The translations under genes were made by a program, and so were the position numbers. DNA of 64,000 nt from Streptomyces sp. CB02923. Lineage in GTDB: Bacteria > Actinomycetota > Actinomycetes > Streptomycetales > Streptomycetaceae. Below, one piece after another: positions 8,827 through 16,956 of the stretch (positions within the stretch are counted from its first letter, which is position 1; every line of letters starts with the position of its first letter). A model generated the notes under the pieces. It saw only the letters and a program-made list of their open reading frames with translations. It did no database searches and was not told where the DNA came from. The stretch is from the NCBI RefSeq assembly GCF_001905005.1, contig NZ_LWKZ01000012.1:611061-675060 (forward strand), written 5' to 3'.

Positions 8827-9183
8827 TTATCGGCGGCCGTATTTGCGGCGTTGGGCGGCCTTGCTCCAGTTTTGTTTTGGTGGCTGGGGTGAGCGCCCTG
8901 CTTTCGGTTGGGCTGGGCGGTGAAGGAGGGTGAGTCCTTCGTGGTCGGTGGGGTGCCAGGCGTGGTGGTGGGTGCGGAAGGTGAAGCCTTGTTCGGTGTC
9001 GGTCTGGTGGACGAGGAGGGGGCGGCCTTGGTTGGAGTACTGGCGGACTTCGTCCCACAGTAGGTCGCGGATGCGGGCGCTGGGGGAGCCGAGGAAGACG
9101 CCGGGGGAGATTTCGAGGAGCCAGCGGGTGAGGAAGCCGCGCAGGCCGGCGGGGCAGTTGGCGAGGATGATGACGGTCAACAC
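8827..9183 (-). CDS. cas2: CRISPR-associated endoribonuclease Cas2, type I-E
   Basis: Subunit of the Cas1-Cas2 spacer integrase, 118 residues. The type I-E signature is plain: LTVIILANCPAGLRGFLTRW, then LEISPGVFLGSPSARIRDLLW, matching the E. coli-type form with NCPPGLRGxLxRWLLEI..GVFVG. A basic C-terminal tail (AAQRRKYGRR) follows. The GTG start at 9183 overlaps the cas1 stop by 7 bases, which is the usual coupling. Cas2 itself looks intact, but its partner Cas1 is broken, so adaptation is unlikely unless a second cas1 exists elsewhere. Confidence 0.93.
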   Translation of the reverse strand: MLTVIILANCPAGLRGFLTRWLLEISPGVFLGSPSARIRDLLWDEVRQYSNQGRPLLVHQTDTEQGFTFRTHHHAWHPTDHEGLTLLHRPAQPKAGRSPQPPKQNWSKAAQRRKYGRR

Positions 9184-9935
9184 AGCACCTCGTCGCTGTA
9201 GTTGTGGCCGCTTTCGAGGTGGGTGTCGCCGTCTGACTGCAGGGTCATGCGGTCCTGGTGGTCGGAGGTGTCGTCGTTGTGGTGGAGGAGGGTTTTGATG
9301 TCGTTGACGCAGCGGTCGAGGAGGCCGGTGTCGTTGATGCGGGTGCGCAGGGCGCGGCGAGTGCGGGAGGCCACGTCGTCGAGGCCGTCGGCGGCGGCGT
9401 CGAAGGCTGCGGGGATGGCGATGTCGGTCTTGTAGAGGTCGGCGATGTCCAGGACGAAGGAGCGTTCGTGGCCGGAGTGGACGAATCCCAGGGCGGGGGA
9501 GCAGCCCAGGGCGGTGACGACGGCGTGGGCGATGCCGTACATGCATTGTGCGGCGGCGGTGACGGCCTGGTTGGGGGCGTCGCCGGCGGCGAAGTCGTCG
9601 CGGTGGTAGTCGCGGCGGGCCTGGGGACGCTGGTGCGGACGGATTCGCGGCGGTGGCAGTCTTTGAGGCGGCGGCCTTCCATAGACAGCAGGTCCTGGCG
9701 GGTGCGGGCGGCGGGATCTTCGTCGGGGAAGCGCAGGCGGTACATGGCGCGGGCGACCTCCAGGCGGGTGCGCCGGTTGGCCCAGGCGGTGGCGTGGGCT
9801 TCGGCCAGGGCCGAGGAGCGGGTCAGGGTGCGGCCGTCGGCGTAGAACCGTACGCCGTGCTCGCCGACCCAGACCACGGCGGCGCCGCATTCGCCCAGGA
9901 GGTGCTGCGGCGGCTGACGGTACCCATCGGCCGCC
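9177..9935 (-). pseudogene. cas1: cas1 (type I-E), N-terminally truncated and frameshifted
   Basis: Two reading frames carry consecutive parts of a type I-E Cas1 integrase. The first (about 9935-9630) has LGECGAAVVWVGEHGVRFYA, then the middle part up to MEGRRLKDCHRRESVRTSVPRP. After a one-base shift near 9625-9635 the second frame resumes with RDYHRDDFAAGDAPNQAV, then the active-site region LGFVHSGHERSFVLDIADLYK, to the stop at 9177. About 60 N-terminal residues are also missing; the sequence upstream is a cas6e tail in another frame. Each fragment is well conserved, so decay is recent. A sequencing error could explain the shift but not the missing N-terminus. Confidence 0.88.
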
Positions 9936-9939
9936 TGCC

Positions 9940-10110
9940 GCGGCCAGCGTCATCAGGCCGCCGCCGTACGCCTTGGACCTGCCCAGGCCGTGGGTGAGGG
10001 TGCGACGGAAGGCGGCGGAAGGCGGCGGAACTGGAGTGATTGCTGGTTGCGCACGATGAGGTCATATGCGTCGCCGAACTGCGTCAGTCGGCGGTTGGTG
10101 GGCTTGGGGA
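9940..10110 (-). pseudogene. cas6e: cas6e C-terminal remnant
   Basis: Just before the cas1 remnant, the minus strand encodes FGDAYDLIVRNQQSLQFRR. In a second frame it encodes TLTHGLGRSKAYGGGLMTLA, the glycine-rich hallmark (GxGxxKAYGCGLLTL) that closes Cas6e proteins. The two pieces are out of frame and joined across a short duplicated GGAAGGCGGC. The order cas6e-cas1-cas2 is the standard I-E order, so this block is the downstream end of a once complete operon. A separate intact cas6e lies at 19216-19926. Confidence 0.65.
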
Positions 10111-10172
10111 CCACAGGTCGGCTCTCAGTGTGAGCGCGCGGTGTGTGACCGGTCGGGCCGTACGGGCAACGT

Positions 10173-13100
10173 TCACGGTCCCGTCCTCCTTGCCATCCGG
10201 TGCTGGTCGAGAACACCGGCGACCTGGGACACCGCGTCCGGAGCTGTGCGGCCCAGTACCGGCAACGTCCAGTACCAGCTGTCGGTGGTCAGGGCTTCGA
10301 GGACGAGGTTTCGCACAATGGTGGTGCCGTCGGCCTCTGCCGGGCGCATGTGGTGTGCGAGGGCTCTGAGCACAGAAAGGGTCCAGTGACCCTCGTCGGC
10401 AGCCACGTCCAGATGCGGCGGTACGCCGGCCAAGTAAGCGGCCACGACCGACTGGGCAACGCCTCGGGCAGCAGGGTCAGGCAACTTACCGATCGTGCAG
10501 CACGCGTGCGCGACGTCACCGTGGGTAGCCCAGAGCAGGGCGAGTCCGGTAGCGAACAGGGGTTCTGTGCCGAGCCGTGCGTGAGCTGCGACCTCCAGGG
10601 AGGCGAGCTGGGCGTCCGTCCGGGCACCGGTGGCGTGATCACACAGCGCCTTGAGCAGTTGGGTTCCGGATGTGTCGAGTCCAGCTCTCGGCAAGCCATC
10701 AGCGATGGCACGTGCGACGACGGCCTCCGGTTCGAGGCCCATCTCGACAGCCAAGGCAGCCCGCCGGTACGGAATGCCCGCCCTGCCGAACGGCTTGCCT
10801 CCGTGGGGAGGGGCGGCCCATTGCCTGGCCCGTGGAAGGTCACCTGCATGAGCGAACGCCTGGGCGACCAACGCCCTGTTCTCCGGTTGCAGCGGGGCCG
10901 GCATGTGTTGCGCAATGTCGGCTGCCCCTTCCGCGCATCGCAACGCCTCGTCGTGGCGCTGTGCGTCTGCGTGAGCCATTGCGGCCGAGGTCAGGATCTT
11001 TAGGCGTAAGGGCGTGTCGGGCAGCTCGGTCCTCAAGAGTGAGGTGACCTCTTCGACGGGATCGAGAACGCCGAAAAGCGCTTCCGCGAGGAAGGGCAGC
11101 CATGGGACCGGGGCGTCCCCATCGGCAGCCCGCCTTGTGAACCGGTCCAGGCATCGGCGTAAGTGGGGGCCGTCTCCGAGGTCGGACAGTCGCGTCATTT
11201 CCTTGAGCAGTTCTTCGTTTTCCTCCGCCTCCGCTGCTTCGGCGGCTTCTCGTGCTGCGGTCTCATCGTCGAGACGACCGTCGTGTGACAGCGAGGCACA
11301 TGAGGTGTCTTCAGTGGGTGCGTCAGAGAGCAGGGCGCGCACCTTCCTGGGTGTCTCTCCGACGTCGAGCAGCGCTTGGGTTACCCGGCTCATGGACTCC
11401 CGGAGCCTGTCTTCCGTGACGTCGCCGTCGCCCGAAGCTCTCTCCGCCTCGCGCATGGCGGTGTACGCCAGTTGGCGGGCTTCCTCCGGCATGGCTTCGG
11501 CGAGCGCGGAGGCCGTGAGCGCGCAACAGTCGACTGCTGTCAGGCCCGGAGCCGCCAGGGCCACGCTTTCGGCGAACTCCTTCATCCTGCGGTGGATCGA
11601 CTCTGCCCGGCTCGGATCAGCCGTGGCTACGGCTGACCAGATCTCCACCGCGAAGACGGGGCGCCCCTCTGCCGAATCGGCATGACTTTCCGCTTCCAGC
11701 AGGAGTTCGTCGAGCAACTCAGCCGCGACGGCCGGTTCGGGCACGAGCAGCAGAGCTGCGGTCTCGGCAACCGCCGCGACGTTCTCGGGCCGACAGATGT
11801 CGACCGTATCCAGCAAGCGGACCGCCTCGCCCGGTGATCCCGCTGCGGCGAGCATGGTGGCGGCCCGGGGGACGAGCGCCTGGATTTCCAGCTCTGCTGT
11901 AGGGGCGGTCTCCGCTTTTTGCCGCTGTGCGTGCGCGGCCCACATGGCGGCTTCACTCGCCAGGCGTCTCGCCCGCTCCGCAGCCTCAGCCTGCAACGGT
12001 CCCATGGACAGGGCCGCCTGAACCACCTCGATGAGCCGTACCGCTTTGGAGGCCGGGTCAACGGCCGAGAGCGCGAGCGACCAGGCGCGGGTGAGGTCTC
12101 CGACCACGACCAGAGCGCGGAGAACCTCACGTGGTACCGGTCGGCTCCTCGTATTGAGGAGGGACCGGGAGGCGGCTGCCGATGCCCTGTCAGCGGGTGC
12201 CGGGCACGCCTGCATGACGCGATCGAGCGAGGCGAGCGCGAGGTCGGCACGGCCTCGGTTCGCGAGGCACAGCAGACGGCGGTGATCGAGCGCGAAGGTG
12301 AGCCAGCGGTCGATTTTGCCGTCTGTCCTCAGGCGCTCCTGGTAGTGGTGAAGCAGATATGCAGGGGTGGAATCGGGCCAGCTCCTGGCCTTGTAACGGT
12401 CGGCCCAGGTGTGCAGATGCCCGGACAGTTCGGCGAGTTTCTCGGGGCCCAGCTCTTCCTCGGCCACACCGTACAGTTCTGCGTGTGCCAGAACGAATGT
12501 GTCCGGGTCCCGGTCTTCGGGGCCGAAAACCCGACTGGCCACGCTGTGCAGCAGATCCGTCATACAGAAGCGACGCGGTGGGGGGTTCCGTTGGTCCAGC
12601 CCGAGCAACTCGAGCAAATGGGTCTGGCTCAATCCCCCAGGGGCCAGGGTCAGATAGCCGAGAACGTCGTGCACCCACTCCCTGGTGTCCTGAAAAAGTG
12701 CGGCCAGGTCATCCAAAGCGGTCTTCCGCAGTACGCCGGCCTTCGGCGAAGGCCGGAATCGCGGTATCTGCTCGGCCTGCCGCAGCGGGTGCTCCTGGGG
12801 TACGTCGCCGGGTAGGGGCGGATGCCACCGGCGGCTGACCAGCACGCGGAGACCGGTATGAGGCTGTCGGGGGAGCAGCGAGGCGATGCTCGGATTATTG
12901 CCGATACGCGCTCCGACATCTTCGTCCAATCCGTCGATGACCAAGAGGAGGGTCCGTCCACGAGAGATGCTCGTACTGGCGGCTTCCTCGTAGAGGGTCA
13001 GCAAAGTGGCTGTGTCGGCACGACTTGGCTGCTCTCTTCCAGCGTGCAGGCAGAGCTGCTCAACCATGGTCGTGAGGTAATCCTCAGCATTGTCCGTCCT

Positions 13101-13691
13101 GTGCCCCCAGCGGACGAAGTAGGCCATGAGGTCCATGTCGTCCGCTTCGTAGGTCCTGACGAAGGTAGCCAGGAACGCGGACTTGCCCGCCCAGGGGGGC
13201 GCTACGAGAGCCAGGTACCCCGTCGCCTTACGGACCAATTCCGGAAGCTGATCGAGGTGTTCCTGCCGCCCTAGTAGTTCCGGCGGCCGGTACTGGTCGG
13301 CGGTGTGAAAGTACCGCAAGGGGGCGACCTTGGCGGGGCGGGATGTACTGAGGGGCCGCCCACCGCGATCACTTCGGCTCTCGTCTATGGCTGCATTGAT
13401 AAGTCGCTGCCACTCCCTGCGGGGGCGAGCGGGACTCTGGGCGCGCCCCTCCAAGTAGTCGATCAACGACAGGTACTTGCCGAGGCTTTGCTGTGACGGT
13501 GTGGTCGTACCGTTCAGCCAGTTGCTGAGCGACGAGGTGGTAATCCTCAACTGCCGAGCGAGTTGCCGGAGCGTGATCTCTTGACCGCCTGCCCTCTGGG
13601 CTTCCTCGTGCAGCGCCTTCAAGCATCCGGCGAGTCGCGCGCGAGCACTCTTGGGGCGGCCCCTGGCGCCGCCGGGCCTTTGAGCGTTCAA
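10173..13691 (-). CDS. HTH plus NACHT/STAND-type ATPase with long helical repeat C-terminus
   Basis: A 1,172-residue protein with three parts. The N-terminal Xre-like helix-turn-helix (ITLRQLARQLRITTSSLSNW) spans about residues 35-65. A P-loop NTPase follows, with Walker A APPWAGKSAF near 165 and Walker B LLLVIDGLDEDV near 250; the DGLDED form is typical of NACHT/STAND ATPases. About 700 residues of Ala/Leu/Glu-rich helical, TPR-like repeats complete it. STAND proteins are sensors that oligomerise on ligand binding, and many bacterial ones are anti-phage or regulatory. I choose the TTG at 13691 because GGGGAG lies 5 bases upstream; a GTG at 13814 adds 41 unconserved-looking residues and has no ribosome site. 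It separates the decayed cas1-cas2 block from the Cascade operon, which suggests, but does not show, a defence role. Confidence 0.8.
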   Translation of the reverse strand: MNAQRPGGARGRPKSARARLAGCLKALHEEAQRAGGQEITLRQLARQLRITTSSLSNWLNGTTTPSQQSLGKYLSLIDYLEGRAQSPARPRREWQRLINAAIDESRSDRGGRPLSTSRPAKVAPLRYFHTADQYRPPELLGRQEHLDQLPELVRKATGYLALVAPPWAGKSAFLATFVRTYEADDMDLMAYFVRWGHRTDNAEDYLTTMVEQLCLHAGREQPSRADTATLLTLYEEAASTSISRGRTLLLVIDGLDEDVGARIGNNPSIASLLPRQPHTGLRVLVSRRWHPPLPGDVPQEHPLRQAEQIPRFRPSPKAGVLRKTALDDLAALFQDTREWVHDVLGYLTLAPGGLSQTHLLELLGLDQRNPPPRRFCMTDLLHSVASRVFGPEDRDPDTFVLAHAELYGVAEEELGPEKLAELSGHLHTWADRYKARSWPDSTPAYLLHHYQERLRTDGKIDRWLTFALDHRRLLCLANRGRADLALASLDRVMQACPAPADRASAAASRSLLNTRSRPVPREVLRALVVVGDLTRAWSLALSAVDPASKAVRLIEVVQAALSMGPLQAEAAERARRLASEAAMWAAHAQRQKAETAPTAELEIQALVPRAATMLAAAGSPGEAVRLLDTVDICRPENVAAVAETAALLLVPEPAVAAELLDELLLEAESHADSAEGRPVFAVEIWSAVATADPSRAESIHRRMKEFAESVALAAPGLTAVDCCALTASALAEAMPEEARQLAYTAMREAERASGDGDVTEDRLRESMSRVTQALLDVGETPRKVRALLSDAPTEDTSCASLSHDGRLDDETAAREAAEAAEAEENEELLKEMTRLSDLGDGPHLRRCLDRFTRRAADGDAPVPWLPFLAEALFGVLDPVEEVTSLLRTELPDTPLRLKILTSAAMAHADAQRHDEALRCAEGAADIAQHMPAPLQPENRALVAQAFAHAGDLPRARQWAAPPHGGKPFGRAGIPYRRAALAVEMGLEPEAVVARAIADGLPRAGLDTSGTQLLKALCDHATGARTDAQLASLEVAAHARLGTEPLFATGLALLWATHGDVAHACCTIGKLPDPAARGVAQSVVAAYLAGVPPHLDVAADEGHWTLSVLRALAHHMRPAEADGTTIVRNLVLEALTTDSWYWTLPVLGRTAPDAVSQVAGVLDQHRMARRTGP

Positions 13692-13864
13692 CTCATCTCC
13701 CCATCGGGAAAGCCCCTGGACACTTTTTGCGGAGCGTATGAGCAGCGCGAACGCCCTCCGGCCCGGGCCTCCAACATCGCTGGAAACCCGTTGGACGTGG
13801 GACAACTGCCGCACTCGCCGCCCGGCAAGCTCACCTGGCGGCCCGTACGGGAGGGAACCTGCTC

Positions 13865-14044
13865 ATGCCCGCACTGCCAACCCTGCTGACTGACGCCACG
13901 GTACTGGCCGCCGCCACGGGGGTCAGCTACTCCGTGACTCTGCTCGGCGTCGCACTCGTCTCGGTCGCCTCCCGCTCCTCGGCCCGTCGCCGTGACGCGC
14001 GGGCGACTCTGGCGATCCTGCTGAGGCGAAAGCCTCGCGAGTGA
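13865..14044 (+). CDS. Small one-helix membrane protein
   Basis: 59 residues, from an ATG preceded by GGGAGG at 9 bases. It begins MPALPTLLTDATVLAAATGV, runs into a hydrophobic segment (SYSVTLLGVALVSVAS), then a basic tail rich in Arg. The pattern is a single-pass membrane peptide. It is divergent from the STAND gene, with 173 bases between the starts, so it may share a control region. No family recognised. Confidence 0.5.
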   Translation: MPALPTLLTDATVLAAATGVSYSVTLLGVALVSVASRSSARRRDARATLAILLRRKPRE

Positions 14045-14785
14045 GCCACAGTTGGGCTGCGCGGCAACTCGGTGGCGTGACCGGCGCGACTCGGTGGCGT
14101 TTGTTATCCCCGGTTCTCTCAAACGCTGGGTACGCATCGCCGAGGAGTGCGACAGTGAGCCTTGGCAGTGCCCACTCGCCTCCCGCTGGTCAGCTCCCTG
14201 GCAGACGCCAGAGAGCCGAGTGAGGGAGGAGGACCTTGCGCGCGCAATCATGGCGCTGGCTCAGGGCCTGCCTGGTCGACGCAAGGGGGTGGTTACGGAG
14301 ACACCGGGACGACATGGTCTGGTTGATGACTGAAGTCGTCGTTTCGGCCGTGGTCTCACATCTCATGACGCTCATGTGAAGAGGTCCCTCCCGGCACTGC
14401 ACTTGCCGGGAGAAACCGTCTTCAAGCCACGGGCCAACGTTCTTTTGCCCAAAGAGCGTGTCGTGTCGGCCGTGGCGGTATACGGGCCTTACTCCGGGAC
14501 CATACCGGAAGTTCTCGGGTCGGAGCTGTGCCCCCTGCGTCAGCAGGGCTGAGCCCTCGGTGGCGTTCGTTAGCAGACACGCCTCGATCTTTCCCCGCGT
14601 CGGCGGGGACGGAAGGACGTACCTGCTGACGAGCCGACGGGCTGTATGCGCATCATCTGCTGGCCGGGCGGAGCCGACGTATCTGTCCGAGGCGTGCTGC
14701 GGCTCCCACGCCTTGGCCCTGTCACCAGTCACCCACCCATTCCACACTCCACTCAGGCGGATGTGAGATTCCGAGGTCACGCGCC
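14045..14785. other. Upstream region of the Cascade operon; no cas3
   Basis: About 740 bases where cas3 would normally end. I find no HD nuclease or DExD/H helicase motif in any frame. A 93-codon frame starting at TTG 14052 on the plus strand is possible but has no clear ribosome site or family. The stretch also holds a CRISPR-repeat-like hairpin at 14588-14615 and presumably the cas8e promoter. Confidence 0.5.
14588..14615 (+). other. Solitary CRISPR-repeat-like hairpin upstream of cas8e
   Basis: The sequence ATCTTTCCCCGCGTCGGCGG continues into GGACGGAA. It folds into CCCCGC-GTCG-GCGGGG, the same 6-bp stem and 4-nt loop as the array repeats (CCCCGC-GCGT-GCGGGG). It stands alone, about 170 bases before the cas8e start, on the same strand. 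It could be a stray repeat, a pseudo-repeat of a Cascade-guiding regulatory RNA, or a chance GC hairpin. Confidence 0.35.
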
Positions 14786-16396
14786 ATGCAACCGGCTGAT
14801 CCAGCCCCGCTCGACGCAATAAGCGACCGCCCTCGTTGGGACCCTCGCGTGCGCCCATGCGTACAAGCTCTGTCGTTGGACGGCGAGGTGGTTCAGCAGG
14901 ACCTGACGGAGCTCTTCGCGCAGGCCGATCAGCTGACGGACATCGACGGAGACACCCCGGGGGAGAAGGCCGCCCTCGTCGAGTTCCTGCTCGCCCTGTG
15001 CTACGCCTCGGGTACGTATCCCACGTCGGCGGAGGAGTGGCAGGACTGGGTGCAAGAGGGCCACCCCCTGGATGCGGTTTCCTCGTGGTTGGCCGAGCAA
15101 CCGGACGACGACTGGAACTTGTTCCACCCCGAACGGCCCCTGGGACAGAACTCCCTTCTTGCGCCGTTCATCGAGGAGCACGGCACTGGAACCGCCCAGC
15201 TGGTGATTGAACACGCGGGTGACTACAACCAGTTCGCTGACCATCACCACCTGGATCACTCCAAGCCGCTGCCCGCAGCCAGAGCCTTCCGGGCGATGCT
15301 GACTCAGCATGTCTTCGGCTTGTCTGGACGAGCCCGCATTTCGGGAAAGGCCACGCTAGGGCCGACCATCACCTACCTGGCCAACGGGCGGCTCGGCGGC
15401 AGGATCCGAGTTCTGGCTGTGGGACAGACCCTGGGCCACACCCTCCGCCTCAACCTGGTGCCGACAAGCGACGATCCGCGCGTGCTGAACTTGACCTGGA
15501 CGGAGGGGCCGATCGAGAGGCGGGGATTCGAGGCCAAGCCGCCGCCTCGTCCCGTACGAGGCTACGCGGACCTGCACAGTTCTTTGGGCCGTTCGGTGCT
15601 GATGCGACCGGCGCCCGGACTCGATGGCGAGCAGGCCGCCGTCGACCGAGTGCTCATTGGGGCTGGTGAGCTGCTGGAACTGGACACGCAGCTGCACTTG
15701 CAGGACGCCGTCATGACCGAGACACGCACCGGGGAGACGAAGCCTCTATGGCCGTCCCCTACCCGCGATCTGTGGCGAGAAGCGCATGCTCTTTACGCCG
15801 CGGTGAAGGAGGAGTCCGGCGGGCTGTATGCACGCCTTGCGAAGTTACCCAGGGAACGGGGAGCTGACCGCCACCCCTTCGACCTGCTGGCGGTAGGTCT
15901 CCTCTCGAACAAGACCACCCCCATTGGCTGGGTCACCAGCGTCTTTCCCTTCGCGCCGGGCCAGGCCCCGGCCCTCTACCAGGCGTCGCTGCGCGGCTCC
16001 GAGGTGGCAGAACACATCGCCCGCAGCCTGGACCGGGCGGCGTACGCGGCCTGGGCCATCACGTACCCCAATCCCAAACCCAGCGACAAGAAGGCACAGC
16101 TCGCCCGCTTCGACGCGCGGGGCGAGCAGTGGAAGGCGACGGAGGAACCCTTCCACACCCTGCTCTTGGACGTGGCCGAGGGCGCGATGGTGACCGACTG
16201 CATGCCCGGCTACGTGGAGTGGCTGGTGCAGATGGCACGAGAGTTCCTGGACGCCCGACTGGACTCGTTGCCGAAGAACGGGCCGGGGCTGCGGGCCCGC
16301 GCGGCGGCACGCAGGAGCTTCGAGGCCGAACTCACCAGTTCCCGGGCTCCGGCCGACCTCACCGCCCTCACCGCCCACAAGAACGGAGGAGCATGA
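14786..16396 (+). CDS. cas8e: Cascade large subunit Cas8e (Cse1/CasA)
   Basis: Large subunit of the type I-E Cascade complex, which recognises the PAM and would normally recruit Cas3. 536 residues, normal for the family. It shows the N-terminal zone LFAQADQLTDIDGDTPGEKA and the WNLFHPERPLGQ motif. Toward the C-terminus comes the helical bundle with WAITYPNPKPSDKKAQ. It is first in a tightly coupled five-gene operon, with its stop overlapping the cse2 start (ATGA). No cas3 precedes it. Start ATG 14786 has no strong ribosome site but precedes the conserved N-terminus directly. Confidence 0.93.
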   Translation: MQPADPAPLDAISDRPRWDPRVRPCVQALSLDGEVVQQDLTELFAQADQLTDIDGDTPGEKAALVEFLLALCYASGTYPTSAEEWQDWVQEGHPLDAVSSWLAEQPDDDWNLFHPERPLGQNSLLAPFIEEHGTGTAQLVIEHAGDYNQFADHHHLDHSKPLPAARAFRAMLTQHVFGLSGRARISGKATLGPTITYLANGRLGGRIRVLAVGQTLGHTLRLNLVPTSDDPRVLNLTWTEGPIERRGFEAKPPPRPVRGYADLHSSLGRSVLMRPAPGLDGEQAAVDRVLIGAGELLELDTQLHLQDAVMTETRTGETKPLWPSPTRDLWREAHALYAAVKEESGGLYARLAKLPRERGADRHPFDLLAVGLLSNKTTPIGWVTSVFPFAPGQAPALYQASLRGSEVAEHIARSLDRAAYAAWAITYPNPKPSDKKAQLARFDARGEQWKATEEPFHTLLLDVAEGAMVTDCMPGYVEWLVQMAREFLDARLDSLPKNGPGLRARAAARRSFEAELTSSRAPADLTALTAHKNGGA

Positions 16397-16956
16397 CCAG
16401 CGAATCATCCGGGTGGGAGGCCACGGAGCTGGGGGCAGCCCGGCTCACCGCCTGGCTTCTCACGTTGGTGCACAACCGCGAGTACGGCGATCTCGCCCAG
16501 CTCCGGCGCGCCACGGCCGGCACCAGCGCCAGCATCCGGGCCGGTTGGTACGCCCCGGACCAGGACAACCAGACCAGCAGGGAGATCTACGAGCAGGTCG
16601 CCTTCCTCTTCGCTGTCTACCACCGGGGTGTGGGGCGGCCCACCCAGGGCTTCGGCAGTTTCGGTGCCGCGGCCCGCAGGATCGGCAGGCCAGGCGGCCG
16701 CGGTCCCGACGACCCCGGTGCCACGCGGCTGGTGGACCGGATCGTGGCCAGCCGCCGCATCCCCTGGCGGCACCTCCAGCACGGCATCGCCCGGCTGCGC
16801 GCCTGCGAGCAGCAACCGCCGTCCTGGACCGATCTCGTCGCCGACCTTGAGCGATGGAACGACCGGAAGGCCCGCATCGCCTACAACTGGGCGGTCGACT
16901 TCCACGCACCGTACGACACCGGCAGGAAGAGCACCCAGAAGGGCAGCAGCACGTGA
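16393..16956 (+). CDS. cse2: Cascade small subunit Cse2 (CasB/Cas11e)
   Basis: Small helical subunit, two copies per type I-E Cascade, which stabilises the displaced strand. 187 residues, with Arg-rich helices (LAQLRRATAGTSASIR; HLQHGIARLRACEQQ) that match Cse2. The ATG overlaps the cas8e stop by 4 bases and follows GGAGGA. The last codons overlap the cas7 GTG. Translational coupling through the operon is evident. Confidence 0.9.
   Translation: MTSESSGWEATELGAARLTAWLLTLVHNREYGDLAQLRRATAGTSASIRAGWYAPDQDNQTSREIYEQVAFLFAVYHRGVGRPTQGFGSFGAAARRIGRPGGRGPDDPGATRLVDRIVASRRIPWRHLQHGIARLRACEQQPPSWTDLVADLERWNDRKARIAYNWAVDFHAPYDTGRKSTQKGSST

Noticed and set aside
14052..14333. 93-codon plus-strand ORF before the Cascade operon
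   Set aside because: TTG start, no ribosome site, no recognised family; left in the intergenic description only.
13862..14785. Search for cas3 or a cas3 fragment upstream of cas8e
   Set aside because: No HD, Walker or DExD/H helicase motif in any frame.
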